Positions 8,211-19,402 of a stretch of 64,000 nt of DNA are shown piece by piece. The position numbers were made by a program, and so were the translations under genes. This stretch comes from Candidatus Gordonibacter avicola (GTDB lineage Bacteria > Actinomycetota > Coriobacteriia > Coriobacteriales > Eggerthellaceae): contig DXGM01000013.1 in NCBI GenBank assembly GCA_019113915.1, positions 118,611-182,610 of the forward strand. The letters run 5' to 3'. The notes beneath the pieces are model-generated. The model was not told the DNA's origin, searched no databases, and was given only the letters and a program-made list of their open reading frames with translations. The number at the start of each line of letters is the position of its first letter. The stretch's first letter is position 1.

Positions 8211-9089
8211 TTATCCGTTTACTACCATGCCGCCGTTTATGTGGATGACTTGGCCGGAGATGTAGCTGGAGTCTTCGCTGGCCAGGAACACGTAGGCGGG
8301 GGCTAGTTCGTAGGGCTGGCCGGGGCGACCCATGGGGGTTTCTTGGCCGAAGGTGCGCACCTTCTCGCTGTCGGGGCCGTAGGACGCCGGGTTCAGCGGC
8401 GACCAGATGGGGCCGGGGGCGACGGCGTTCACGCGGATGCCGCGCTTGACCAGTTCCTCGTTCTCGGACAGCGAGCGTGTGAACGCGGTGATGGCGCCCT
8501 TCGTGGCCGAGTAATCCAGCAGCTGTGGCGAGCCTTGGTAAGCCGTCACCGAGGTGGTGTTCACAATGGTGCCGCCCTGCGGCAAATGGGGGAGCGCGGC
8601 CTTCACCAGGAAAAACATGCTGAAGATGTTGGTCTGGAACGTGCGAACCAGCTGGGCTTGCGACACGTCCAGGATGCTCGCCTGAGGCGTCTGCTCGCCA
8701 GCGTCGTTCACCAGCACATCGAGGTGGCCCCATTCGTCCACCACACGCTTGACCACGCTTTGACAGAACCCTTCGTCGCCCACGTCGCCCTTGAACACGA
8801 GGGCGCGCCGGCCGAGTTCGCGGATGCGATCGGCCACGGCCTGCGCATCGTCATCAGAGGAATAGTACACGAGGGCCACGTCGGCACCCTCCTTGGCGAA
8901 CGCGATGGCGGCCGCGGCGCCAATGCCGCTATCGCCCCCGGTCACGAGGGCGGCCTTGCCCTCAAGCTTGCCGGCCGCGCGGTAGGAATCGCTTTCCAAC
9001 TGCGGCTTCGGGTCCACGTTCGCGCGGACATCGTCCATGGCATAGCCCGCCTTCGGGGCCTGAGTTTCCAGTGTTGCGGTTGCAGGCAT
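8211..9089 (-). CDS. Short-chain dehydrogenase/reductase, GSP39/YhdF type
   Basis: This 292-residue enzyme has the SDR signature: TGGDSGIG for NAD(P) binding, NDAG in beta-4, and the YSATK catalytic Tyr-x3-Lys pair. An N-terminal extension of about 45 residues before the Rossmann fold is typical of the general-stress YhdF/YghA group. Those proteins are NAD(P)-dependent oxidoreductases acting on aldehydes or alcohols, with poorly known physiology. The start at 9089 is set by AAAGGAGG; a longer frame to 9137 lacks support. It is transcribed away from the giant surface-protein gene and appears to be a single-gene unit. Confidence 0.92.
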   Translation of the reverse strand: MPATATLETQAPKAGYAMDDVRANVDPKPQLESDSYRAAGKLEGKAALVTGGDSGIGAAAAIAFAKEGADVALVYYSSDDDAQAVADRIRELGRRALVFKGDVGDEGFCQSVVKRVVDEWGHLDVLVNDAGEQTPQASILDVSQAQLVRTFQTNIFSMFFLVKAALPHLPQGGTIVNTTSVTAYQGSPQLLDYSATKGAITAFTRSLSENEELVKRGIRVNAVAPGPIWSPLNPASYGPDSEKVRTFGQETPMGRPGQPYELAPAYVFLASEDSSYISGQVIHINGGMVVNG

Positions 9090-9301
9090 GAAAGCCTCCT
9101 TTCGGTTGCGTACGGGCGCAGCATAGAGCGCGAACACGCCGCCGCTCGTGCGGCCCGCACGCCTGTTACACGGCGCTTGCCGCCCGGTAAGCGTCTCGGG
9201 GCGCGGGCGCGCGCCGCGGCCACAACACCCAATGCCGCTACTTGTGGAGAAAATGTGTAGACGCCCACTATCCGCAGGTCTCGCTCTTCGTTCCGCGGGG
9301 G

Positions 9302-9326
9302 ATATGTTCTACCTGCGGTTATCGCC
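9302..9326 (+). promoter_or_regulatory. 25-bp conserved upstream element, copy 1
   Basis: The 25 bases starting ATATGTTCTACC and ending GGTTATCGCC are identical to 19228-19252. In both places the element ends exactly 45 nt before the -35 box of a giant LRR gene. Constant spacing argues for a protein-binding site that co-regulates both genes. Confidence 0.7.
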
Positions 9327-9371
9327 CCTCGCGCGCCGCATTCCCCTCGTAACGCGCACGCCGCAGCACTC

Positions 9372-9399
9372 TTCACATTCCTTCCGCGCGTGCTACTAT
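9372..9399 (+). promoter_or_regulatory. Promoter of giant LRR gene 1
   Basis: TTCACA at 9372-9377 and TACTAT at 9394-9399, 16 nt apart, with TG one base before the -10 (extended -10). The same arrangement lies before gene 2. The predicted leader is about 85 nt. Confidence 0.65.
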
Positions 9400-9490
9400 G
9401 CCGAATATATGCCGCTTGCTAGGGACGGACCGGGAAAAGATGTCACGCGGCGTATACGGGAAAAAGCACTACAAAGGACAAGGGATAACC

Positions 9491-12400
9491 ATGCGAAACC
9501 GAATTTCACGGTACGGCAAGGCGGCGTGTGCATTTGCGCTGTCGTGCGCTTTAGCGGCAGGCCCGTTTGCTGAGGGTGCCTCGGCGTGGGCGGCCACCTC
9601 GGCAGACTCCGAAAAACTCCGGGGGGGGGGGGGCATTCTGAGCTTATAGCCTCGAACAGCGACCCTTCCGCTGACGTTGGTGCCGAAGGTACCGACAACA
9701 CCTCAAGCACCACTTCGTCTTCCGGGTCAGGCGACGCCGCGAACACCGCAGAAAAGTCGCAGGTCACCCGGCAACTTCCCTTAACTAACTCAGCCGCAAC
9801 GTCCGCCCAAACAAAGGGCGAAGTTGCGCTCTCGCCTGAAGCTGCGCGCGCCTCGCTGGGCACCATTGTGGTTGACGGCCTCACCTACGAAGTAAACCCC
9901 GACGGCGCATCGGTCGCCCTCGTTGGCTGGCACGGCACCGCGCCCACGGGCGACCTCTCCATTCCCTCCCAGGTAACAAGCGGCGCGGACACCTACACGG
10001 TGACGGCCCTCAAATCCCTCGGGGGGGGGGGGCATTCACTGACTCTTCCGTAGAGTCGCTCACCCTTCCTGAAACAATCACAGACATCGACGAGGAGGCG
10101 CTCACCGAGTGTCCCTCGCTCGCGCGCATTCAGGTGAGCTCCCACAACGGGAGCTTTGCGTCGTTTGACGACATGCTGTTTTCCAAGGACTACTCGCATC
10201 TCCTGCTCGTTCCCGAGGGCAAGGAGGGCGCCGCCCACATCCCCGATCAGACGAACTTTGTCCCTGCCTTGGGCATTTCCCGATGCCCTGGGCTCCTCAC
10301 CGTCGAAGTTGGGGAGGGCGGCGCCGCATTCTCATCATACAACGCTCAGCTTTTTAGTAAAGATATGAAAACGCTCGTCGTCGCGCCCGCGGGCATTGGT
10401 ACCTCGGTGGTGCTGCAGGCGGAAGTGGAAACTATTGGCGAATATGCCCTGGCGGGGTGTAAGGACCTCACGTCGATCACCGCGCTGGGCACTGTGCGCG
10501 AGATTGACCCGAACGCGTTTGCTGACGAAGTGAAGGCCTCCGCCGTGGTAGCGCTTCCCGCAGGAAAGGACTACGACGAACGCAAGTCCGTGTGGGAAGC
10601 GGCAGGCTTTCAGCACTTTGCCGAACCGGCCGAGCCGGGCGTGACAGTGGGGCCGGAAGCGGGTGGCTCGAATGCCGATGCTGGTTCTGATGCTGAGGCT
10701 GCCGCAAGTGGCTTCGTGTTTACGCTGTTGGAGGATTACACTCTTTCCGCCGGATGGGAAGGTGTAGAAGATCCCGCCGCTGAGGTGGAAATCCCCGCAT
10801 CCGCCGAGATCAACGGCGTGTCGTATCGCGTGAGCACCATTGCCGCGAACGCCTTCGCGAACCGCGGCGCGCTTGCAAGCGTAACCCTCCCCGCCACCGT
10901 GACCTCCATCGGTGACGCCGCCTTCGCCGGCTGCGCCAACCTCGCAAGCATCCAACTCCCCGACACCCTCCGCGAACTAGGCGAGCGCGCCTTTGAAGCC
11001 ACGGGGCTCACGGACGTGTGGCTCCCCGCCAGCGTGCAAGCAATCGCCTCTCGCGCCTTCGCCTCCTGCGAGTCCTTGACCCGCATCGTCGCCCTCGGCA
11101 CCCCACAAGTAGCCGACGACATCCTCGCCGGCTGCGCCAACCTCTCCCTCTACTGCCCCTACAACGCAGACAACACCTACCCTTGGAACCTTGGCCTCAT
11201 CGCCAACAACAACCACCTCAACCCCTACGGCCTCACTCTCCCCGAAGAGCCCCTCACCCTCGAGGTAGGCCAACAAGCCAACCTCTTCGAAAACGCCCTC
11301 ACCGAGGTCCCCGAAGGCTGCACCCTCACCTACTCCTACGCCGCTGCCCCCGTGTCGGTGGAAAACGGATTAGTCACCGGCAAAGCAGCAGGTACAACCG
11401 CCGTCACCGTGTTCTTGTCACTCGAAGACATCACTCTTGCGCAAGGTTTTCTCCCTGTCACTGTGAAAGAGCCGAGTACTCCCGCAGAAGAAAACCAGCC
11501 GGAACCAGAAGCTCAACCAAAAGACGATCAACTCAAGGAGGAACTCCCCCTAACCTCCACCCCAACGTCCCCCGAAGCTGAAGTAGATGCCGAAGCGGAA
11601 ACACTCATCACAAGCGAGACAGCCGCTTTGTCCACCGCCAATCGCGCTTTCTCGGCGGATAGCAGTCGTTTGCTCTACACGGACAACACTTCTGAAGTAA
11701 AGCCCTTGCAGACCGATGTGTCCTTTGAACAAGTGTTTTCTGGCACCACCTTCAAGTTCACCGTTCTTACTGATGGGGGAAGTGTGTCCGTCAGTCGGTC
11801 GGACGATGCAGCTTTACTGCCTGCTGGGAATGTGATTATCCCGGCTCAAGTTACGGATGATCAGGGTAAAACGTATGCGGTAACCGCCATTGCCGACCAA
11901 GGGTTTTCGTGGTGTCCGCAAATTACCTCTGTCTCATTTGAAGAGGGCTCGTCGCTTACCGTAATCGGTGAGCGAGCCTTTGGCGATGACCGCGTTCTGG
12001 AGCACATCGCCTTGCCCTCCACTCTCACAAGCATTGGCGCAAACGCGTTCTACAACTGCGCTTCGCTCGGGACGCTCGAAATCCCTGATGGGGTGACGGA
12101 AATTGGGCCGCTCGCGTTTCACAACTGCAGCAGCCTGACGCAAATCGTGCTGGGCGCGCAGTGCAACGCCCTTACCGACCGGCTGTTCATGAATGAGACG
12201 AAGCTCGCCTCCATCACCGTAAAAGGAACCATTGACCTGTTCGAAAAGAACGCGTTCGCCGGCACGCCTACCGAAAACCTCACCATCTACGTGCCGTCCG
12301 CCGCGGAGAAAACCAAGTGGGAAAACGCCAACGCAAAAATGGAATACGGCCTGGTGAACGACAATATCCGCGTCGCGACCGATTTCTGGCAGGTCATCTT

Positions 12401-15400
12401 TAATACGGGCACCGAAACGCCCGCCTCGTTCACGTGGCCTGTGGCAAAGGGCCAGCCCCTGTCCGAGCCAACTCTTTCCAGGCCGGGATACGGCTTGGCC
12501 GGTTGGTATACCGACCAAGCATGCACGCAGCCCTGGGATTTCGCCACGCCCGTGACAAGCGATCTCCCGCTCTACGCAAAATGGGTAGAAGAGGCAATCG
12601 ACGAGGCGTCCGGCCTGATCTTCCGCATGCGCTCCGACGGAGCAAGCCTGTCGGTTGCAGCCGCAGACCCCAACGTCATCAGCGGCACGTTCATCATCCC
12701 CAGTTCCTATGAACTTGCAGGCGTATCGTATCCCGTCAAAGAAATAGGAAAGCGCGCCTTCTTCGGAGGCACACACATCACCGCCGTCACCATCCCCGAT
12801 TCAGTAGAAATCATCGGCGTCCAAGCGTTCCGCGGCTGTTTGGAAATATCACGGGTCACCATCAGCGAAAATAGCGCTCTTGAGGTAATCGAACAAGATG
12901 CCTTTGCTGACATTGATCACGTAGCTTCTATCTACCTGCCCAAAAACGTTCGCGTGATTGAGCGGACGGCTTTTTATGATTGCCCGGCTCTGAACAGGGT
13001 TGAATTTGCTTCTCCTAATACCCTGGAAATTCTCGGCGAGTCGGCGTTCCAGCAATGCATAAGGCTGACAAGCATTCAGCTTCCCGATTCCTTGCGAGAA
13101 ATTAAAGATGCCGCATTTGACAATTGCAAGTCCCTTGCCACTGTTCATCTGCCCTCGTCGCTTGAATCCATTGGAGCGATTGCTTTTCGGAACTGCTCCA
13201 TGCTTCCGACTGTCGACTTCCCGCAAACTTTGCAGCACATAGGGAATGAGGCGTTCCGTTCGTGCTCTTCGCTCAAGGCTGCCTACTTGCCAGCTTCTTT
13301 GACGTCGCTTGGCCAAAACGCCTTTAATTCGTGTGCGAAGCTTGAGTGCGTGACGCTTCCTGCGACCCTTGAGTCTCTGGGATACGGCGCCTTCTCAAAA
13401 GCCCCACTTAAAGGTGTGCTTGCTTGCGGAGCGTATAAAAACCTTGAGGTATCGTCGGCTTTTGTGGAGGTAGCAAAAGAAAACGTCAAGGTTTTCCTGC
13501 CCGCTATTGCCGAAGACGGCAGCGGCGACACCTTTGAAACCTTGCAGCAGGCTTGGACTGACTACGGGTTTTCCCAGTTCCAGTGCTCGGGCGGGCCTTT
13601 ACCCACCATAAACAATGTAAGCAATACCGATAGGTCCATTGCCTCCTGGAATTTTATGTCGGACGGAACGCTTGTTATAGCAAGTACGGAAGAGCTTGCT
13701 GATTTTGGATGGACGTGGGATAAGACAGAGGCTTTGGAGAATGAACACTGGCGCGTTGTGCGCAACTTCGTAAAGAGTGTTGATATGGGTAACCTATATA
13801 AAGCGGCCAGCATGGAGTGCTGGTTTAAGAATATGTCGAATTTAACCGATATTTCGTGCGCTTCGGTTCCGGAAGGTACCCTCAATTGCAAAGACATGTT
13901 TGGGGGTACGGGGATCATCGAAGTGCCCTCAAGTTTCACTTTGCCGAAAAGCGTACAGATTGCATACTCAATGTTTATTGGCTGCGCCTCCTTGACCAGC
14001 GTGAATTTCACTTTGCCGAATGGGTTGCAAAACGTACAGTCGATGTTTAACGGCTGCACTTCCCTGACTCATGTGGCAGATTCGTTCAGGATGCCAGATA
14101 GTGTGAGCATTGCTAATTCTATGTTTGAGAATACAGCCATTGAGAGTCTTCCCGATGGGTTTACCTTGTCAACATCGATAAAACAGACCGGAAGAATGTT
14201 CTATGGTTGTAAGAATCTTACCTTCTTGCCCGATTCTTTTTTGCTGCCTGAAGGACTTGTTCATATAGATAGTATGTTTGAAGGTTCTGGTATAGCGGAA
14301 CTGCCTGACGCATTCAATTTGCCAAAAAGTGCGCAACATATCATCAAAATGTTTGCCCATTGTAAACAGTTGTCATCGCTTCCCAAACATTTTCGGATTC
14401 CTGAAAGCATAACTCCCTTTTATTCTATCTCGGCTTTTAATGGCTGTGATAATCTGACCTCCCTTAATGCTGAATTTTCAATGCCAGCTGCTCTTATTGC
14501 AGAGGCTTCCTCGTTGTTTAAATCTGAAAAAATGTTGCCTTTGTACTACGAAGGCAACGACCCTGTTGTCTTGGCAGCGACTGAACCATGGTGGAGCAAT
14601 CAAAATAGAAAGCTGGTAACACCGAAAAATACCACGGTTAACTTCAAGGTGTCCGATAAGGCGGGGTCGGGATGGACTAACATTTCCGCTGCTTCACCTG
14701 ATGAGTCGGGACTTGTTGTCGAGCCGCTTGCTCCTTCTCGCTATGCAAGTAACCAAGTTTTTACTCTATGGTATACGAATGAATCGTGCACTCAGCGTGT
14801 CGACTTCTCTAAGCCAATCAAGGATCAGGTATCTGTTGATGAGAATGGGAAATACACCCTTTATGGCAAGTATGTCGCCGGTAGCCTGGGCGGAAACTTG
14901 CCGACCGTCAATAATGAAGGACATGCTTCCTGGTCGATTTCCGACGACGGCACCTTTTACCTAAGAGGAAGCGGCACTATTGACAACCTCGGTTGGGATA
15001 CGGGATATGACGAATTTACTCCTATGGAGGGGCACTGGGCTCCGTACCGCGATCTCGTATATAAGGTGTCCATGCAGCCGGGCATTTCCTCTAATACGAC
15101 ATGCTTCTGGTTCGCTGACATGCCGAATCTCGTGGATATTCAGGAATTGGTAGTCCCGCGGGATGTGGTGAAAATGGCATGGACGTTCCAGAAGAGTTCA
15201 GCAATTCATACTTTCCCTGAAGGGTTTACGATTCCTGAAGGGGTTACCAACGTGCATGGCATTTTCCGTTGGTGCTCGTCTATCAGCACGTTCCCGGAGA
15301 GCTTCAGCTTGCCTTCCACTACTTGGGAATTGAATAGTATGTTTAGGGCCTCTGGCGTGGAAACCTTGCCGGAGAATTTCACCTTGCCAGAAAAGGCACG

Positions 15401-18400
15401 GGGATTGCGATGGTTGTTCTGGGATTGCTCGCGACTCAAGTCGCTCCCTTCCCGCTTTAGGATTCCTGAGACCGGCGGAGTTGACGCTTATGGCATGTTA
15501 GAGAATTGCGTCTCCTTGGTTTCCTTGCCTGAGGGCTTTAAGATTCCCAATAACGTGGTGAAAACAAAGGCGAACTCAGGTATGGATCGAATACTCAATA
15601 ACTGCCCCTCACTCACTGTTCTGCCCAGTAGTTTTAGCTTTCCGGATGCTCCAGAAGGTTCGCCATGGATAACTCCATTCACGTGTTCGGTGTTTGGTGA
15701 TGAGTCAAGCTATATTCCCACATACTACAAGGGGAAAGACCCCAGCGTTTTGAACTATGACTGGGGTTCGCAGCGGCGAACACTTGTGACGGATTCATCC
15801 GATGCGAACAACTACGGGATGCGTGAAGTGACGTTCAAGTTGCAAGAGGCCAGCGGGAACTTCGACTGGGTTACTCGTGCAGTTACCATGACCAACTCGT
15901 CCGGTATAGTTACCAATCCCGGCATACCACTACTGGTGGGTTACACGTTTACAGACTGGTGTGTTGACGAGGGCTGTCTTGAGCCGTTTGATTTCACGCA
16001 GCCTCTGCCCGAGGGTGTGACCACCCTTTATGGCAAGTGGGTAAAGCACGGAGGCCGTTACGTGGCTGAGGGTGCCTTGCCGGTGGATGATAATATCGGT
16101 AGCGCATGGTGGAGCATCACGGCTGATGGAACATTTAACCTCAAATGCGAAGGTGGCAGCAGTATTGACGTGGGAGACCTGACATGGAATGACGGCAGGA
16201 AAAAATACTGGCAGCCCTATGCGGGTGAGGTGTATTCACTCAACATGCATAAGGACGTACGTGCTCGTTCCATGACCGCATGGTTCAAGTACATGACGCA
16301 ACTTGAAGACGTACGTGAAGGCTTCTTCATTCCTGAGAATTGCAAGTGGACACAGCACCTCTTCTTCAATGACAAAAAATTACGTTATCTGCCAACGGGG
16401 CTCTTTCCGGCGGACTGCAAGGTCGCAAACATTTGGGGCATGTTCCAGTATTGTGAATCGCTTGAGAGTCTTCCTGCCGACTTCACTATTCCGGAAAGCG
16501 TGGACACAATGGGATGTCTCTTCTACTGTGCCACTTCTCTTGCATCTTTGCCGGAAGGGTTTCGTTTGCACGATAGAGTTACCAGCATAAGTGAGGCGTT
16601 TAACTACTGTAAAAGCTTGCGTTCACTTCCGGAGAATTTTGCGATTCTCTCAAGCGTTAAGTCGCTTGGTTCGGCGTTTACCAACTGTACGAACCTTACT
16701 GTGCTCCCGGCGGGTCTTTTGAGCGAGCTTTCTGATGAAGCTAAGGCCAAACTTAACGATCCGCATACGAGTGCGAGCAACGATGCCGTTGGCGTGTTTG
16801 GCTTCTCCAGTTCTGTTTTCACTGGTACGCTGCCTACCTATTTCCCGGCACCGAAGGATCAGCAGGGTTTGATTGATTGGGAAGCTCAGAAGCGCACGTT
16901 GGTGACTGACCCCGCGCAGGAGGGTCAGGCGCTTGTAACACTTATGCTGCCGAATGAGGGTGGCACGGACTTCTATTCCTGGCAGACGCTTATGGTTGCG
17001 AAGGGGAGTTCGCTTGACCAGCCGGCCGCTCCGAAACGCGCTGATGGATTGTTCGCGGGTTGGTATAGGGGCGGGGACTACACTACCGCTGTCACCTTCC
17101 CGCTCATGGTGAGTGGTAACACAACGCTTTACGCCAAGTACCAGCCGCTCAGTGGCACTTTGCCCACGACCAGGGAAGGCGTTGAGGGAGTAGGCGAGGA
17201 AGCAACCTGGTCGCTGTCCGAAGATGGCCTACTCACGATAGATTGCGTGGAAGGCGCCAAGATTTCTGACCTTAAGTTTGGCGGCGATCAGAATTACTGG
17301 GGTCCTGTGCGAAGCTTGGTAAAAAAGGTGGTCATGAGTCCAACGGTCAAAACTAACGTTATGGCTTACTGGTTTCAAAACATGCCGAACCTGGTTGACA
17401 TTTCTGAAGTGTTCATTCCTGAGGGCGCGAAAGAACTTTATGGGCTGTTCATGAATTGCACCTCACTTGCAAACATTCCGGATTCGTTCCAGGTGCCCGA
17501 AGGCGCTACGGATACCGGCGCCCTGTTCCAAGGTTGTTTGAAAATTACGGCACTGCCCGAGGCTTTCCGAATTCCGAATAGTGTTATTACGACATACCAT
17601 ATGTTCAGATCCTGCAGTTCTTTGACGGCTTTGCCAACCGGCTTTAGTTTGCCGGCGAACTTGCAGAAAGCTGAGAACATGTTCAGTGGCTGCACGCAAC
17701 TCCAGTCGTTCCCAGAAGGCTTCACCTTGCCTGAAACGTTGACTATGGCGCACTCTATGTTCTCGAACTGCACCTCCCTGCAATCCTTGCCAGAGGGCTT
17801 TAAGCTTCCCGACAACATTGTGCGAATTCACGGCATGTTCAAAGACTGTTCAGCGCTTACGACGCTCCCGGAGGGATTCACCATTCCCCTTAAGGCTCCG
17901 CTCGCCGATGATGGTAAGATGGATAACATGTTTGACGGCTGCAACTCTCTCAAAGTGCTTCCTTCCACGTTTGATTTCCCGCTGGCGGTGGCACAAGAAT
18001 CAACCAATTTCTTCATGGCGAAGGACGCTGACACCCTGACCTATTTCGCAGGGCCCGTTGTTTCGGCTGTTCGCCAGTACGATTGGGGCTCGCAGAAGCG
18101 CAAGCTGGTTGTTCCGGACGACCCTGAGAATCCCTTGCCGTCGAACGTGCATCCGGTAACGTTTAAGCTTCCCGATGCTTCCAGTCCGGATGGGTGGGCG
18201 ACGTATCAATCGGTGCTGACGGACGAGGGGACCGGCAAGGTGGCGAAGCCGAGCGATCCGGCGCGTTTTGGCTATCCGTTCCTTGGGTGGTTCACCGAAC
18301 CGGACTATCAGAGGCTTTTCGATTTTGATTCAGTGATCGATTCGAACGAAGTGGTGGTGTACGGCAAATTCGGCGCGCCTATCTTGCGTTTTGAGGCGCC

Positions 18401-18770
18401 GGTTCAGGCGACGGTGGAGATTGACGCCACGGGCTCGGTGTCCACGGCGAGTGCGCAGGCGCGGTCGTTCACGCCTGTTGAGGTGAACGTGCAGGGGCTC
18501 CGTCTGGACAAGCGGTTCGGGGCATCCAAGGTGTTTGACGACCCTAGCAAGGTGAGCGCGCTCGTGCAGTTCCCAAGCGGGACTCCATACGCGGTGCCGC
18601 TGGGAGGGGGGAGTGTCGCCACTTCCGCCACGGTGCCCGTGTCGAGCGGTTTTGCGAAGCCGGGGCTGTTGTCCTGCACGGTGAGCATGGACTTGGGAGG
18701 CACGACACTCCGCTACATCCCAGATGCCTCAACAGAGGTAGCCGCACTCATATGGACGGTGTCTTTATAG
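9491..18770 (+). CDS. Giant secreted BspA-like LRR protein 1, phase-variable, out of frame as written
   Basis: The ATG at 9491 follows AAGGACAAGGG and encodes a signal peptide ending near ASAWA. After ten residues the frame meets 13 G at 9621-9633 and stops at 9649. A second frame runs from this tract to 12 G at 10021-10032 and stops at 10053. A third stays open to 18770. One extra G at each tract joins all three into about 3,093 residues. Domains by position: Ser/Thr-rich linker; LRR_5 repeats 10033-11150; Big_2-like 11240-11460; Pro/Glu linker; LRR_5 11740-12340; InlB B-like repeat 12390-12585; LRR_5 to 13590. Four modules of DUF285-type repeats (MFxxCxxL...LPxxF) each end in a B-like repeat, at 13600-18370. 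A C-terminal beta domain closes the protein. No LPxTG or membrane anchor is seen. It is probably a surface adhesin. Alternatively it is a pseudogene or carries homopolymer sequencing errors. Confidence 0.8.
9621..9633 (+). repeat. Poly-G tract (13 G), signal-peptide-proximal switch of giant gene 1
   Basis: Thirteen consecutive G follow CC just after the signal peptide and encode Gly codons after Leu-Arg. In-frame reading into the mature protein needs 11 or 14 G. With 13 the product is a 52-residue peptide, and with 12 it also stops at once. This is the classic layout of slipped-strand phase variation. Confidence 0.8.
10021..10032 (+). repeat. Poly-G tract (12 G), second switch in giant gene 1
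   Basis: Twelve consecutive G follow CTC within the first LRR. They encode glycines before AFTDSSVESLTLP. Continuation into the 8.7-kb downstream frame needs 10 or 13 G. With 12 the frame ends at 10053. Confidence 0.78.
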
Positions 18771-18917
18771 GGTGATGAACTGGGGAAATGAGCGCTGGCA
18801 CCCCCGTGGTGTATTTAATTATTAAAAAGGTAAGAATTTTGGGCATCCAGACGGGCGACGAAGTACAATAAACGCGGTGCTTCGTCGCCTGGGCAGCTTG
18901 AGTAGATTGGAGTTGCC

Positions 18918-19004
18918 ATGGATGTTCAAACTGTTATTGCGGTCTGTGCAGTATTTACTGTTGTTCTCGGAATCGTAAGATTGGGCTCTAAAAGGGATAA
19001 GTAA
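18918..19004 (+). CDS. 28-residue single-helix membrane peptide (type I toxin-like?)
   Basis: A 29-codon frame starts MDVQTVIAV, continues as one hydrophobic helix and ends GSKRDK. GGAG lies 5 nt before its ATG, and a hairpin follows 40 nt after the stop. A short N-terminus, one membrane helix and a basic tail are typical of small membrane toxins of type I toxin-antitoxin pairs and of other regulatory membrane peptides. No homology could be tested. It lies in the 632-nt gap between the two giant genes, so a local role is possible. Confidence 0.5.
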   Translation: MDVQTVIAVCAVFTVVLGIVRLGSKRDK

Positions 19005-19044
19005 CGACGAACAGCGTTTGGTAGGTACGTTAGGTTAAAGAAAT

Positions 19045-19076
19045 AGGCCGGGTCGCCGTCGAAAGTTTCCCGGCCT
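19045..19076. terminator. Hairpin after the 28-residue peptide
   Basis: GGCCGGG at 19046-19052 pairs with 19069-19075, extended by one A-T pair. Read on the minus strand it is followed by a T-rich tail (TATTTCTTT), so it could also end an antisense transcript. Confidence 0.55.
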
Positions 19077-19227
19077 TGCCATATACGCTGCCCGGATTGG
19101 CGGGGCACCGATGGTTGTATTTTAGCACGTCCGCTCCCTTATTTCATCTTTTGAGGTTGTCAACAATTTATGAAGAAACTGTGAATTTGCAGGTTTGGCG
19201 AAAAGTATTTTGCAAAACATGTGCGGA

Positions 19228-19252
19228 ATATGTTCTACCTGCGGTTATCGCC
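19228..19252 (+). promoter_or_regulatory. 25-bp conserved upstream element, copy 2
   Basis: Identical in all 25 bases to 9302-9326 and again ending 45 nt before the -35 box of a giant LRR gene. Confidence 0.7.
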
Positions 19253-19297
19253 TTGGGCGCCCTTGGTTCTCCTTGTGATGGGGGAGCGAGGGCGCTC

Positions 19298-19325
19298 TTC
19301 ACTTTCCCTTCTCGCGTGCTACTAT
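19298..19325 (+). promoter_or_regulatory. Promoter of giant LRR gene 2
   Basis: TTCACT at 19298-19303 and TACTAT at 19320-19325 with 16-nt spacing and an upstream TG, matching the promoter of gene 1. The flanking block GCGTGCTACTATGCCGA is shared by both. Confidence 0.65.
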
Positions 19326-19402
19326 GCCGAGCATATCCCTCAGTGAGTGGGGTACGTGCATCGGGAAATGCACAAGAATTTTGGAGTAAAGGGACAAGGG
19401 AA

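Noticed and set aside
8343..9260. 305-codon plus-strand frame
   Set aside because: Antisense shadow of the short-chain dehydrogenase, whose motifs are clear on the minus strand.
9491..18770. Calling the first giant gene an ordinary frameshifted pseudogene
   Set aside because: Both breaks fall exactly in long G tracts, one added G in each restores the full frame, and the 8.6-kb remainder has no stop. Degradation would leave scattered stops. Homopolymer sequencing error remains possible and is stated.
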